Below the pieces are notes generated by a model. It saw only the letters and a program-made list of their open reading frames with translations, was not told where the DNA came from and made no database searches. The translations under genes and the position numbers were made by a program. A stretch of DNA of 59,420 nt. Origin: Nitrospira sp. GTDB lineage: Bacteria > Nitrospirota > Nitrospiria > Nitrospirales > Nitrospiraceae. Location of the stretch: the NCBI GenBank assembly GCA_023248215.1, contig JAHFEW010000018.1:1-59420 (forward strand), given 5' to 3'. Shown piece after piece: positions 26,847 through 36,628 of the stretch (its first letter is position 1; every line of letters starts with the position of its first letter).

Positions 26847-27581
26847 ATGGCGAACAATTTCATCAAGAAATCCGTAGTGGTTGCACTGATGTTGACCTGT
26901 GTGGGTGCGGCCGGTCCCGCACCCGCCAATACCGAGGTGGAAACGGCAGAGCTGCTCATCAAGCTCGTGCAGGTGGGGCGTGGTCTCATCTCTGAACACC
27001 AAGCAACGATCAATGACGCCGGCAAAGGCGATAAAGGTTTTACAGGCGACTATGTCGCCAATCAAGTGATCGAACGGTTTCGCAAGGCGACGAAAATCGA
27101 TCTGAGCCGTCCTAATAGCACTCCACAAGCTCCGCTCTTTCTCGCCATGGTCGAATCGGAGAAGGAAGTGATCGACGAGGCCCAGCCGGTCATCAATAAG
27201 CAGGGAGTCGGATTCAAAGGCGTGATTCCCGCCGTCTTTGCCCGCAAGGCAGGAGATCGCTTCTATCGCAAAACCGGGATTCGCGTAAAGTTAACGAGCG
27301 CAGATTATCGGTTCCCTGGCAACCGGCCGGATGATTTCGAGTCGGAAGTGCTCCGGATTTTTGCCGACACGCGCCATCCCAAGGGACAGCCCTATAGCAA
27401 AGCCACGATGCTCGACGGGAAGCCGGTGCTGCGGATGATGGATCCTGAGTATGCCGCGGCTACCTGCCTGGGGTGCCACGGAAGCCCCAAAGGAGAGCGC
27501 GACATCACGGGCGCGAAGAAAGAAGGGTGGCATGAGGGCGACTTGGCGGGCGCCATCAGCATCGTGATTCCCATGCGGTAA
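26847..27581 (+). CDS. Secreted monoheme c-type DUF3365 (Tll0287-like) protein
   Basis: A 244-residue exported heme protein. An AGGAGGAGG site precedes ATG 26847. Residues 1-31 form a signal peptide (KKSVVVALMLTCVGAAGPAPAN). The rest is one DUF3365 domain ending with a CLGCH heme-binding motif (Cys207, Cys210, His211), followed by the family-typical GDLAGAISI strand. DUF3365 is often the periplasmic sensor part of chemoreceptors and kinases; here it is a free-standing protein at the head of a chemosensory operon. It may sense redox state or a gaseous ligand and act on the MCP encoded three genes later. That partnership is inferred from position only. Confidence 0.82.
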   Translation: MANNFIKKSVVVALMLTCVGAAGPAPANTEVETAELLIKLVQVGRGLISEHQATINDAGKGDKGFTGDYVANQVIERFRKATKIDLSRPNSTPQAPLFLAMVESEKEVIDEAQPVINKQGVGFKGVIPAVFARKAGDRFYRKTGIRVKLTSADYRFPGNRPDDFESEVLRIFADTRHPKGQPYSKATMLDGKPVLRMMDPEYAAATCLGCHGSPKGERDITGAKKEGWHEGDLAGAISIVIPMR

Positions 27582-27650
27582 CCGTCATCACCTAATTCGA
27601 CAGTATCTACACCTCGCACATTTACCTGGGTTGAAGGGGAGGATGCATTC

Positions 27651-28013
27651 ATGAGCAAGATTGTTGTCGTCGATGATTCCTATGCCGAGCTGCAGTTGAT
27701 CGAAGGATATCTCAAATCCGCCAATCATACGGTCGTGTCGTATCCCAACACGGACAAACTCGAAGATAAACTGGCGGTCGACAAGCCGGATCTGATCGTG
27801 CTCGATGTCGTGATGCCTGGGCGCAACGGGTTCCAGACCTGCCGTGACCTCAAGAGCGACGACCGTTTCAAGGGCATTCCGATTGTGCTCTGTACTTCGA
27901 AGGGGCAGGAAAGCGACAAGTTTTGGGGCCAGCAGCAAGGCGCGAACGGCTACGTCGTGAAGCCGTTTAAAGCAGAAGATTTGGTTGCAGCCGTGAAACG
28001 GGCGCTGAACTAA
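27651..28013 (+). CDS. PilH/CheY-like single-domain response regulator
   Basis: A 120-residue receiver. It has the acidic pair DD at 8-9, phospho-acceptor Asp52 in LIVLDVVMPG, Ser/Thr in LCTSKG, and Lys in YVVKPF. The WGQQQGANGYVVKPF segment resembles PilH-type receivers of Pil/Chp systems more than flagellar CheY. It would accept phosphate from the large CheA at 30587-33970 and influence a motor or an enzyme. GGGGAGG lies a few bases before the start. Confidence 0.88.
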   Translation: MSKIVVVDDSYAELQLIEGYLKSANHTVVSYPNTDKLEDKLAVDKPDLIVLDVVMPGRNGFQTCRDLKSDDRFKGIPIVLCTSKGQESDKFWGQQQGANGYVVKPFKAEDLVAAVKRALN

Positions 28014-28016
28014 CCC

Positions 28017-28562
28017 ATGAGTGACGTCCCGACGACCCATTCTCAAACGCTCGAATCATCCCCGGCTCACGGATCCTCTCGTCCATCGAGATTCTCCGCT
28101 GCGACGACCGACGGAACCCTGCGGATGTGTGTGTTGACGCTGGGTGGGGAACCGTTCGCCATCGATCTCCGTCATGTCAGCGAAGTATTCGAGGTGGAAT
28201 CCGTGACCGTCGTTCCTGGCATGCCCAGTCTGCTGACGGGGGTGACCAATCTTCGAGGTACGGTCATTTCTCTGATCGATCTGCGCGGAATGCTCGGCCT
28301 GACGATGAACAATGCCGCGCTTCCGTTCGCGGTCGTGATTCGTCAGGGCCCAAGACAGATCGGCGTACTTGTCGACCACGTTCCCGAGATTCACACCGTC
28401 TCTCGCGAGCACCTGCTGCCGGCCATGCAAGCCGGACCGGCCGGCGCGCGCCCCTGTGTGTCGGCCGTTCTTCGCCTGGACAAGCGTCTGGGAGGAGTTC
28501 TGGAGGTTCCGCAAGTTTTTGCCCAGGTCGATGGAGGCAGTACCGCATTGTCGGCAGCGTAA
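28017..28562 (+). CDS. CheW-type adaptor
   Basis: A 181-residue CheW-domain protein that couples receptors to the histidine kinase. After about 35 disordered residues the fold is clear: [44 protein letters not shown], and [13 protein letters not shown]. It starts three bases after the receiver stop, so both are translated from one message. Two further CheW-type proteins are encoded after CheA. Confidence 0.9.
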   Translation: MSDVPTTHSQTLESSPAHGSSRPSRFSAATTDGTLRMCVLTLGGEPFAIDLRHVSEVFEVESVTVVPGMPSLLTGVTNLRGTVISLIDLRGMLGLTMNNAALPFAVVIRQGPRQIGVLVDHVPEIHTVSREHLLPAMQAGPAGARPCVSAVLRLDKRLGGVLEVPQVFAQVDGGSTALSAA

Positions 28563-28659
28563 AAGGCAGTGGCTTGAATCTTCGCGGGCGTGCGTCGCCG
28601 GAGATTGTGCGACCGGTCGCCGAACGTTGAGGGAAGCAGCGAACAAGGAGGAGTGCACC

Positions 28660-30534
28660 ATGATCGGGCAAGGCGTCAAGAATCGATTCCAAGATATGAA
28701 GACCCAGTCGAAACTGCTGGTCAGTTTCGGTCTCGTCAGTTTCATCATCATGATCATGGCCAGTGTCGGTGTGTTCACCCTGCGCCAGCTCAGTAGTCAG
28801 TCACAAACGGTGTATGCCGACTATACCGTGCCGCTGGCCGAATTTGCTCAGATGGGAACTGCGTTGACCAAACATCACCAGATCTTGCTGGATGTCGCGG
28901 TGGCAACCAAGCAAGCCGACTTCGCCCAGGAGGCGACCAGGCTCCTCCCTCTGAAGGCAGAGGTCGAGAAAGCATTGGCTAACTACAAGGGTACAACCTT
29001 GCGCTCGTCGCGTTCCGGCCGTGATGAAATGAGGGACCTGGCGCTGTTTGAGCCGGCCCTGAAGAAATACTTCCAAGACTCAGACGGTGCCTTGAGCGCC
29101 ATGGCGGACAGCTTCGACCGAACCAAATTGACCTCTGGACAGGCCGAACAAATGCGGGCTCTTGGCGTCTTGGCCTTAACCGTCAACCTGACGCCGTCAT
29201 TCGAAAATGCCGTAAAGCGCCACAATGAACAGGTCACCAGCATTGAAGCGGTCGCTAAGGATCTCAACGACGACGCGCAGACCCTGGCCTCCACCGGTAC
29301 GTTCATTCTGGTCGTCGGCGGTCTGGTGGCCGTAGCGCTCGGAATTTTTGTCGGATACGTCCTTGCGACCTTCCTGTCACGTGGTATCACGCACATCGCC
29401 AACGTCGCGACCCAGGCCGCCGGCGGCAATCTTCAAGCTCGCGCGAAAATTCAGTCGCACGATGAGTTGGGCCAGATGGCGACGGCGTTCAACTCCATGC
29501 TCGACCGTATTACGACTCTCGTGTCTACCGAGGAAGAACGCGACACCATGCAGAAACGCCTCATGCAGTTTCTTGTGCTCGTCTCCGAGGTCGGTAAAGG
29601 AGACCTGACCAAGCGAGGTGAAGTGACGGCGGACATGTTCGGTAACCTTGCGGACGGGTTCAACCTCATGATCGCGCGGTTCGGACAATTGTTGAAGCAG
29701 GTGCGTGAAGCAGCCGACCGTGTGAACAAGTCAGCCGGTACCCTGCGGGATTCAGCCGGTCAGATGTCCGGAACCGCCCGGACGCAGGCGGAAGAATCCG
29801 TGCGTACCCTGGGCGCCGTTGAACAGCTGGCGGCCGGTATGCGTCAAGTGGCGACCACCGCCGGTGCGTCTTCCGACTCCGCCAAGCAGGTGCTTTCGGC
29901 GACGGAACGAGGCAACGTCGCGGTGCAAGAAACTGTGCGGGACATGCAGAGCATTCGGTCCGCCGTGCAACGCATGTCCAAGCAGGTGAAGGGTCTCGGC
30001 GATCGTTCACTCGAAATTTCCCAGATCGTGTCGACGATTCGGGATATCGCCAATCAAACGAACTTGCTGGCGCTCAACGCCGCCATCGAGGCGGCCGGCG
30101 CCGGAGAGGCCGGTGCGCGATTCGCCGTCGTCGCCGACCAGGTCCGAAAGCTGGCGGAAAGTTCCACACAGGCCACGCGTGAAATCGCCGACCTCGTGAA
30201 AGTGATTCAAACGGAAACGCAGGACGCGGTGGTCGCCATGGAACATGAAACGCAGGCGGTGGAAGCCGGGTCCGCCTCGGCTCTCCGAACCGGTGACGTG
30301 TTCGCTGAAATTTCGGACATTGCCAAGCGGTCGTCCGAGTTGGCCCAGAACATCGCGAGCGCGGCGTCGGAACAGACCGCGTCGACGGAAAAAGTCGGTC
30401 GAGCCATTAAGGAGTTCACCGGCGGCGCCGTGGCGACGCAGAAGCAAACGGACTCAACACGGCTCACGATCGAGGACATGGCAAAATTAGCCGAAGGCCT
30501 CAACTCATCAGTCGCCCAGTTCAAACTCGCGTAG
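28660..30534 (+). CDS. Methyl-accepting chemotaxis protein
   Basis: A 624-residue inner-membrane receptor. ATG 28660 follows AAGGAGGA; a frame extending back to 28369 lies over cheW and is discarded. TM1 is about 19-41, then a four-helix-type periplasmic sensor, TM2 about 213-235, HAMP about 236-290, and a long cytoplasmic coiled coil. Its tip (about 462-500, [20 protein letters not shown]) contacts CheA/CheW. No CheR or CheB gene lies in the cluster, so adaptation, if any, must use enzymes encoded elsewhere. The nearby DUF3365 protein may supply the input. Confidence 0.93.
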   Translation: MIGQGVKNRFQDMKTQSKLLVSFGLVSFIIMIMASVGVFTLRQLSSQSQTVYADYTVPLAEFAQMGTALTKHHQILLDVAVATKQADFAQEATRLLPLKAEVEKALANYKGTTLRSSRSGRDEMRDLALFEPALKKYFQDSDGALSAMADSFDRTKLTSGQAEQMRALGVLALTVNLTPSFENAVKRHNEQVTSIEAVAKDLNDDAQTLASTGTFILVVGGLVAVALGIFVGYVLATFLSRGITHIANVATQAAGGNLQARAKIQSHDELGQMATAFNSMLDRITTLVSTEEERDTMQKRLMQFLVLVSEVGKGDLTKRGEVTADMFGNLADGFNLMIARFGQLLKQVREAADRVNKSAGTLRDSAGQMSGTARTQAEESVRTLGAVEQLAAGMRQVATTAGASSDSAKQVLSATERGNVAVQETVRDMQSIRSAVQRMSKQVKGLGDRSLEISQIVSTIRDIANQTNLLALNAAIEAAGAGEAGARFAVVADQVRKLAESSTQATREIADLVKVIQTETQDAVVAMEHETQAVEAGSASALRTGDVFAEISDIAKRSSELAQNIASAASEQTASTEKVGRAIKEFTGGAVATQKQTDSTRLTIEDMAKLAEGLNSSVAQFKLA

Positions 30535-30586
30535 AGGAACTCTTGAAGAGCGGTAATGTGTATCCGCTCGGATGTTGTGTGGGTCA

Positions 30587-33500
30587 ATGACCTCTGATTT
30601 TGATCGCGACCAGTTGCTGGACATTTTCGTTGCCGAGGCCGGCGACGACATGGCGCGGTTCTGGAAGGCGTTGCATCCCGAGGGGAAGGCGTATCCGGAA
30701 CCAGGCGAAGTGGCCGAGTTTCATACGGTCGGCCACAAGTTGAAGGGCGCGGCGCTGTTGTATGGATTTTCGGGCCTCGGCCAACTTGGGGCGTTGCTCG
30801 AAGAAACACTGGAACAGGTTCAGGAGATTCCTTCCGAACGATGGCTCGTCGTCCTTCAATTGATTCGGGACATCGTGGCCTCCTTTCGGAGTCAGGTGGA
30901 GCAGATTGGACGCGGCGGAGGCGAGGACCCATCCGTTGTCGAGAATTTCGTCCGACGATGTGGTGAGGTGGTGCCGGCTGGTTCGGCCGAGGTCTCTGCC
31001 GACTCTGGTGAAACCTCGGATAGACCGGCGGAAGACTACCTGATTCCCGGTGTCGACGAGGAAGTCCTCTCCTACTTTTCCCCGGAAGCCGAAGAGTATC
31101 TCGACACCATTCAGACACTTCTGCAGCGGTTGGAAGCCGACTCGCAGGATCCCGAGACGATTCACCAATTGTATCGGGTCGCTCACACCCTGAAGGGGTC
31201 GGCCTATACCGTCGGGTTTCAGGTAGTTGGAGATATCGCCCATCCGATCGAAGCCTGCATGATCGCCGTTCGGGAAGGACGTGCGGCCATCGCTCCACAT
31301 TGGATCACCGTGATCCGGCATGCTGTTGAGGTGATCCGCTCCCTTATGGCGCGAGACGCGCAATTGGGACCTCGCTTACAGCAGGAGGTTCCTCGCATCA
31401 AGACATTGCTTTGGGAGTTGGAGGAAGGCGTGGGTCAAGCCCCGGCCGCAGCACCTGCGTCCGATCACCTTGAGGCGACACCGGTGCAAGAGGTGATGCC
31501 ACCCGCCACGTCCGTCGCCACCACAACCGTTCAACCTGTGAGCGCGACCCACTCAAGCGTGCTCACGGAAGACTATCTGATTCCAAACCTTGATCCCGAA
31601 GTGATGTCGTATTTCGCGCCGGAAGCCCAGGAGTATGTGGAGAATCTAGAGGCCGATCTGTTGCGCGTGGATAAGGACGCGGCCAATCCAGAGACGATCC
31701 ATCAACTGTTCCGCACGGCCCATACACTCAAAGGGTCGGCTTATACCGTGGGATTCCAGGCGATCGGGGATCTGACGCACCACATCGAAGACTTCATGGG
31801 GGCTGTCCGTGAGGGACACCTTCAGGTTCTGCCCGGTCACACGGATTTGCTGTTGCGTGCGATCGATGTCATTCGTGCCCTGATGCGACGCGATCCATCA
31901 ATACTGGGGCGCACGCGACAACGATTTGCCGCATCACTACAGGAGTTGAAGCAGCTGGGCCAAACCCACCCAGCAGCTGACGAAACACAACAGACTGTGC
32001 CGTTGGCGTCCGAGGCTGCCTCCACAGAAGACCTGAGCGAAACCGTCGGCATCGAGTCGGCGAAAGGCATGGACGGCAAAACCGGTGAAGAGCGGGAGGT
32101 GATCCGGGTCAGCCGTGATCGCTTGGAGCGTCTCCTGAATCTGGTCGGCGAATTGGTCATCGACCGTGGACGCCTCGAGCAGCGACTGAGGACGTTGGAT
32201 CAACTGGCCTCGCAAGTAGTGGCCAACAAGAGCCGGTTGATCGACGCGGTTCGAACGTTCGAGGACAAGCACACCTTCTCATTTCAGCCGTCGCCCACGT
32301 CACAAGGCGAAGAGGTGCCACAATCCCTTCCTGGGGTCAGTGATTTCGGAAGTTTGGAGTTCGACAAGTACGACGACTTCAACATCTTGGCTCGGCGCAT
32401 CAGCGAGGTGACTGCAGATATCACCGAATCCATGTCGCAGTTGACTGGATCGATCCACCGTGCTCAGGACGACATGGGCCAGTTACAGCAGTTGACACTG
32501 GGTATGCGTGACGAAATCGCTCGCGCTCGAATGGTGCCGATTGGGACGCCGTTTACGCGGTTCCGCCGTGCAGCGCGTGAGATGGCGCGCGCCACGGGCA
32601 AGGAAGTCAACCTGGTCACATCCGGTGAACATACCGAAATCGACACCGGCGTCGTCGAGCGTCTCGTCGACCCACTTGTTCACCTGGTAAGGAATGCGGT
32701 CTACCATGGGATTGAGCCCGCTGGCGCTCGCCTCCGGCAAGGCAAGCCGGCGGTCGGCACGATTTATCTTCATGCGGCTCATCGAGGAAACTCGGTGCTC
32801 ATCGAAGTTGAGGACGATGGCGCGGGTCTCGACATCACGAAGATCAAGGTGAAAGCCGTCAAGCTGGGACTCGTGAGGCCGGATGTCGCGGAATCATTGC
32901 CTGAGAGCGAAGTCATCAAATTTATTTTTCTGCCTGGATTCTCCACCGCGGATACTGTCGGCGATCAAGCGGGTCGGGGAGTCGGAATGGATGTGGTCAA
33001 GCGTGTCATCGAGACGATGAACGGTCACATCGAAGTGGAATCGGTACGCGGGCAGGGGACCAAGTTTACGATGCATCTGCCGCTCACCCTCTTGATCGCG
33101 ACCGCCTTGCTCGTCCGGGTCGAGAAGGATCGGTATGCGATCCCCCTGCCGAGTGTGCGTGAAGTCACGATGTCGACCGCGTCTACGATCCAGCAGATGG
33201 GTGATCGCTCGGTGATGCAGATCGGCGACGAGGCCATCGAGGTGTTTCCCCTCGGGAGTCTCATTCGTCGGGAATCAGGCACCATTGATGGTTCCAAGCC
33301 CGTGGTGGTCGTGCGGACATCGACCGGGGCGCTCGGCTGCGCCGTCGATGAGTTGCTGGGCCGGCAAGAAATTGTCATCAAGTCGTTAGGGGCGTTGAAG
33401 CCGTTTGAGCGTTCGGTGTTCGGGGGGGCCACCATCGATCCCGAAGGACGCATCGTGCTGGTGCTGGATGTCAGTCGGTTGACGACGCGTGAACACCATG

Positions 33501-33970
33501 AAGCCATGCCGACCGGGCAGAGCGGTCCCGCGTCGCCGACGCTCGACGAACCGGTGCAGGCTATCCCAGCACAGCCTTCGGACAGACGCCTGCCGCTGTT
33601 GTTGATCGACGACTCGCTCAGTATCAGAAAATTCGTTGGACGCATGCTTGAAGCGGCCGGGTATACCGTCGAAACGGCAACGGACGGGGAGGAGGGATGC
33701 CGCAAAGCATTGATGCAGAACTACCAGCTCATTATCACCGATCTCGAAATGCCGAAATTGAATGGGTATGAAGTGATTCAAGCGCTTCGCGCGAGGCCTC
33801 AGACGCACGCGACCCCGATTCTCGTGATGACTACGCGGGCCGGAGAGAAACATCGCCAGATGGCCGTCAGTGTGGGCGCGTCTGGCTACATTGCCAAACC
33901 GGTTGAAGAACGGGCCTTGATTCAGGAAGTTCAGAGATGGACGGGCCGTGAAGCCGCAGTGAGAAAATAG
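30587..33970 (+). CDS. CheA-type hybrid histidine kinase with three Hpt domains and a receiver
   Basis: A 1127-residue ChpA-like kinase. Hpt1 (about 8-110) has VGHKLKGAAL. Hpt2 and Hpt3 (about 145-265 and 320-440) each have AHTLKGSAYTVGF and share the preceding EDYLIP linker, so they look like a tandem duplication. A dimerisation domain follows (about 505-590), then a GHKL ATPase with HLVRNAVYHG and GRGVGMDVV, a CheW-like domain, and a C-terminal receiver (about 1003-1120) with LIITDLEMPKLNG. ATG 30587 begins MTSDFDRDQ; ATG 30572 is possible. It is the hub of this array. Confidence 0.93.
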   Translation: MTSDFDRDQLLDIFVAEAGDDMARFWKALHPEGKAYPEPGEVAEFHTVGHKLKGAALLYGFSGLGQLGALLEETLEQVQEIPSERWLVVLQLIRDIVASFRSQVEQIGRGGGEDPSVVENFVRRCGEVVPAGSAEVSADSGETSDRPAEDYLIPGVDEEVLSYFSPEAEEYLDTIQTLLQRLEADSQDPETIHQLYRVAHTLKGSAYTVGFQVVGDIAHPIEACMIAVREGRAAIAPHWITVIRHAVEVIRSLMARDAQLGPRLQQEVPRIKTLLWELEEGVGQAPAAAPASDHLEATPVQEVMPPATSVATTTVQPVSATHSSVLTEDYLIPNLDPEVMSYFAPEAQEYVENLEADLLRVDKDAANPETIHQLFRTAHTLKGSAYTVGFQAIGDLTHHIEDFMGAVREGHLQVLPGHTDLLLRAIDVIRALMRRDPSILGRTRQRFAASLQELKQLGQTHPAADETQQTVPLASEAASTEDLSETVGIESAKGMDGKTGEEREVIRVSRDRLERLLNLVGELVIDRGRLEQRLRTLDQLASQVVANKSRLIDAVRTFEDKHTFSFQPSPTSQGEEVPQSLPGVSDFGSLEFDKYDDFNILARRISEVTADITESMSQLTGSIHRAQDDMGQLQQLTLGMRDEIARARMVPIGTPFTRFRRAAREMARATGKEVNLVTSGEHTEIDTGVVERLVDPLVHLVRNAVYHGIEPAGARLRQGKPAVGTIYLHAAHRGNSVLIEVEDDGAGLDITKIKVKAVKLGLVRPDVAESLPESEVIKFIFLPGFSTADTVGDQAGRGVGMDVVKRVIETMNGHIEVESVRGQGTKFTMHLPLTLLIATALLVRVEKDRYAIPLPSVREVTMSTASTIQQMGDRSVMQIGDEAIEVFPLGSLIRRESGTIDGSKPVVVVRTSTGALGCAVDELLGRQEIVIKSLGALKPFERSVFGGATIDPEGRIVLVLDVSRLTTREHHEAMPTGQSGPASPTLDEPVQAIPAQPSDRRLPLLLIDDSLSIRKFVGRMLEAAGYTVETATDGEEGCRKALMQNYQLIITDLEMPKLNGYEVIQALRARPQTHATPILVMTTRAGEKHRQMAVSVGASGYIAKPVEERALIQEVQRWTGREAAVRK

Positions 33971-34017
33971 GAACGTTTTGTCTATTCGCTGTTTCACTGG
34001 CAGAATAAAGGTCAATC

Positions 34018-34590
34018 ATGGGTCTCCGGGGACATAAGACTGCAGCTGCGTCGGGTGGACAGACGGTCAGGTGTTTGGTAGCGCTCATCGGGCCCACGCA
34101 TGTCGCCTTTCCTGCTCACTGGGTTCGTGGCATCATCACGCCTGCCGAAGCGGGATCTGGTGGACGTGTCACCTGGGCGAACTCCTCCTACGAGCGGACT
34201 GATCTCGCCGGCCGGCTCACCATCGGCGCTCAAATGGTAACGGCCGAGACCCGGATCATTTTATACGGCAATGAGCTGCGCTCTCGATCGTTTATGGTGA
34301 ATGGGGTCTTGGGCCTTATCGACGTCGAACGAGCGCAGATTCAGCCACTCCCGTCACAGTTTCGAGGAGGGGAGCGCGACCGACTGCTCGGCCTTTTTTC
34401 AGGTACGGCCTATGTCGCACTCATTGCCAATCCTTTCTGGGTGCTTGAACTCCCACCTCGCAAGAATGCCCTGGATGCCTTCGTCTTTCAGGCCTCTGAA
34501 CGCCGAGCGGGAGAGTTTGACTCCAGGCTTCGCCTGTCGTCCGCCACCCACGAAGACGCCGTCCCGACACCAGCGGGTCATGAGACGTAG
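34018..34590 (+). CDS. Divergent CheW-like protein
   Basis: A 190-residue cytoplasmic protein whose first 150 residues follow the CheW strand pattern: LVALIGPTHVAFPAHWVRGII, NGVLGLIDV. The typical central motif of CheW (a segment like NLRG followed by LIDL) is degraded, and the C-terminal 40 residues are hydrophilic. It lies 47 bases after CheA and 16 before another CheW-type gene. It may be an adaptor that binds a different partner. The family call is less certain than for its neighbour. Confidence 0.65.
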   Translation: MGLRGHKTAAASGGQTVRCLVALIGPTHVAFPAHWVRGIITPAEAGSGGRVTWANSSYERTDLAGRLTIGAQMVTAETRIILYGNELRSRSFMVNGVLGLIDVERAQIQPLPSQFRGGERDRLLGLFSGTAYVALIANPFWVLELPPRKNALDAFVFQASERRAGEFDSRLRLSSATHEDAVPTPAGHET

Positions 34591-34606
34591 AAACCGAGGT
34601 TGACCC

Positions 34607-35086
34607 ATGTTACGCGCTCAGTTACGCAGGCAGGCCCAAGTGGGGACGAAGGGTACCGCGGAGGCGCGGATGCAGGGCCTGGTCGTGTTCTCAGTGGCAG
34701 GGCAACGGCTCGCCGCCAGGACTGACGAGATTGGCGGCGTCATGCCATGGCCTGGCGCGACGGTGGTCCCCAGCGACACGCCATTCGTCGCCTCGCTTGT
34801 CCGTCAGGAGAAACATTGCCTCCCCGTGTTCGACCTCGCCGCAAAGTTCAGCCGTACCATGCACGAGAATGAGCCGCTCTGTCTGATTGTCAAACACGTA
34901 GATGGTCCCCTCGCAATCTGTATCGATTCCCAGGTTCCATCACTGCACATGGTGGCGCGCTCCGCAATGCACTATCGTGTCGGGAACGACCCCGACATCG
35001 CCGGGACGTGCGTTGCCGGCGATGAAGAACTTCCCATCATCAACCTGACGACCTTGGGGGTCTCATCGATCCGTCCAGCGAGATGA
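34607..35086 (+). CDS. CheW-type adaptor, second clear copy
   Basis: A 159-residue protein with a CheW fold: GLVVFSVAGQRLAARTDEIGGV, a segment ending LVRQEKHCLPVFDLAAKF, LAICIDSQVPSLHMV and ELPIINL. A basic N-terminal tail of about 22 residues precedes the domain. It sits between the divergent CheW-like gene and the receiver/coiled-coil gene in one transcription direction with short gaps. Confidence 0.78.
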   Translation: MLRAQLRRQAQVGTKGTAEARMQGLVVFSVAGQRLAARTDEIGGVMPWPGATVVPSDTPFVASLVRQEKHCLPVFDLAAKFSRTMHENEPLCLIVKHVDGPLAICIDSQVPSLHMVARSAMHYRVGNDPDIAGTCVAGDEELPIINLTTLGVSSIRPAR

Positions 35087-35111
35087 GCCCTGCATTGTCT
35101 AGAGGAACGAC

Positions 35112-36593
35112 ATGCCAAAGATTTTGATCGCCGATGACAGTATCGCAGTTCGCAAGGTGGCCGAACGTCTCCTGACCGAGGCCGGAATGGGGGTCACCCT
35201 GGCTGCCAACGGATCGGAGGCGCTGGCGCTCCTCAGTAAGGATCGTCCGGATTTGATCGTGTCCGATGTCATTATGCCGGACAAGAGCGGCTATGAGGTC
35301 TGTGCATTCATCCGGGCGCAGGCAAACCTCGCGGACATTCCCGTGCTCTTGATCAGCGGGATTGTGAACGACGAAGTATCTCGGCAGGCGGAATCTTGCA
35401 AGGCCGATGGGGTATTGAAGAAGCCGTTTCAGGGAACGTCGCTGAAAGATCGGGTGCTGGATTTGCTCATGAAGCGGCAGCCCAAACCCGCGCCGGATCC
35501 CCAACCATCTCCAAGTCCAGCCTATGCGGAGAAGTCCGTCATTGAGGAGCATCCTATCGCGCCGATCGCATGCACGCCCGAAGATGCTGAACACACTCTT
35601 GTGACAAACCAGGAGTGTCAGCAACAGAACGAATCTGTCATGATCAGTCTTCCAGAGCCGGACTTGATGCCGCTTTCGGCGGACAGCCACGAGGCCGTAG
35701 CACCCATGGCAGATCATCTGCCTGTTGCGCCGAGTGTCTTGCAGGAAGTCGACGATCGACACGCGGAGGTTCTGGCACAGCGCGATGCTCGGATCACAGC
35801 ACTTGAGGAACAACTTGCGTGTGAATGCCGACAGAGCCATGAACAGATACAGCAGATGCAGAGTGCGCTGGATGAACAACGCCTGCAGGTCGCAGACTTA
35901 TCCTCACGCACTGGAGCACTCGATCAGGCACTGACGGAGGAACGGGCGCAACGGGCCACCCTTACGGAACAATTGAAAGAAGTATCGAGGCAAGCTCATC
36001 GGGCCGATGAGCTGGAAACCGCCTTGGCTGAGGCGCGTCATTGCAACGAGGACCTCTTACAACAAGTCTCGGACAATGCCCGCAATGCTTCGCGTATTCT
36101 TGAATTGGAGGCGCATCTTGCGGCAGAGCGTGGCGCAGCTACCCAATTGGTCCAGCAGATCACCACACTTGAGCATGCCGAACAACGCGCGCATGAGCTC
36201 GAAACGACCCTCGCGAACGAGCGCGAGCAAGCGGAGGCTTGCCGAAAGCAAGGCGCCGCATTAGAGGAACTCGCTGCCCGGGTACCGGTACTTGAAGAGG
36301 CCCTTGAACATGAGCGCGCACGCATTGCGGAACTCGATGGCATACTCGCGACAGAGCGGGAGACGGCGGCCTTGGTGATGACACAGGTCAAGCAGTTGGA
36401 AGCGGCCGTTCAGCGTGCCCATGACCTCGACCTCGCATTGGCCGGTGAGCGGGAACGTTCAATGCAGCTGACGAAACGTGCGACGGAAGCGGAGCACGTG
36501 GCCGAACAGTCCAATCGGCGATTTGAAGACATGGCACGGAAGCTGGGCGAGATCGCGGGACTCGCCTCCCAACTGGGGAACGGAAAACGCTAG
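35112..36593 (+). CDS. Receiver domain with long coiled-coil tail
   Basis: A 493-residue cytoplasmic protein. Residues 1-122 are a complete receiver: acidic pair 8-9, Asp52 in LIVSDVIMPDKSG, and Lys in GVLKKPF. Residues about 123-215 are a Pro/Glu-rich linker. Residues about 217-490 are a nearly continuous heptad-rich coiled coil dominated by Ala, Glu, Gln, Arg and Leu. There is no DNA-binding or enzymatic output domain, so phosphorylation by the cluster's CheA would most likely change scaffold assembly or localisation. An AGAGGA site is upstream. Confidence 0.8.
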   Translation: MPKILIADDSIAVRKVAERLLTEAGMGVTLAANGSEALALLSKDRPDLIVSDVIMPDKSGYEVCAFIRAQANLADIPVLLISGIVNDEVSRQAESCKADGVLKKPFQGTSLKDRVLDLLMKRQPKPAPDPQPSPSPAYAEKSVIEEHPIAPIACTPEDAEHTLVTNQECQQQNESVMISLPEPDLMPLSADSHEAVAPMADHLPVAPSVLQEVDDRHAEVLAQRDARITALEEQLACECRQSHEQIQQMQSALDEQRLQVADLSSRTGALDQALTEERAQRATLTEQLKEVSRQAHRADELETALAEARHCNEDLLQQVSDNARNASRILELEAHLAAERGAATQLVQQITTLEHAEQRAHELETTLANEREQAEACRKQGAALEELAARVPVLEEALEHERARIAELDGILATERETAALVMTQVKQLEAAVQRAHDLDLALAGERERSMQLTKRATEAEHVAEQSNRRFEDMARKLGEIAGLASQLGNGKR

Positions 36594-36628
36594 CAGGCCT
36601 TCACCCGTCCACCCTTCCGGGCGAGTGC

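Noticed and set aside
28369-28659. N-terminal extension of the MCP frame
   Set aside because: It overlaps cheW in another frame; ATG 28660 has a strong ribosome binding site and places TM1 at the N-terminus.
30207-31298. 363-residue antisense open frame over the MCP end and CheA start
   Set aside because: It crosses two well-supported genes and is Arg/Pro-rich with no motif.
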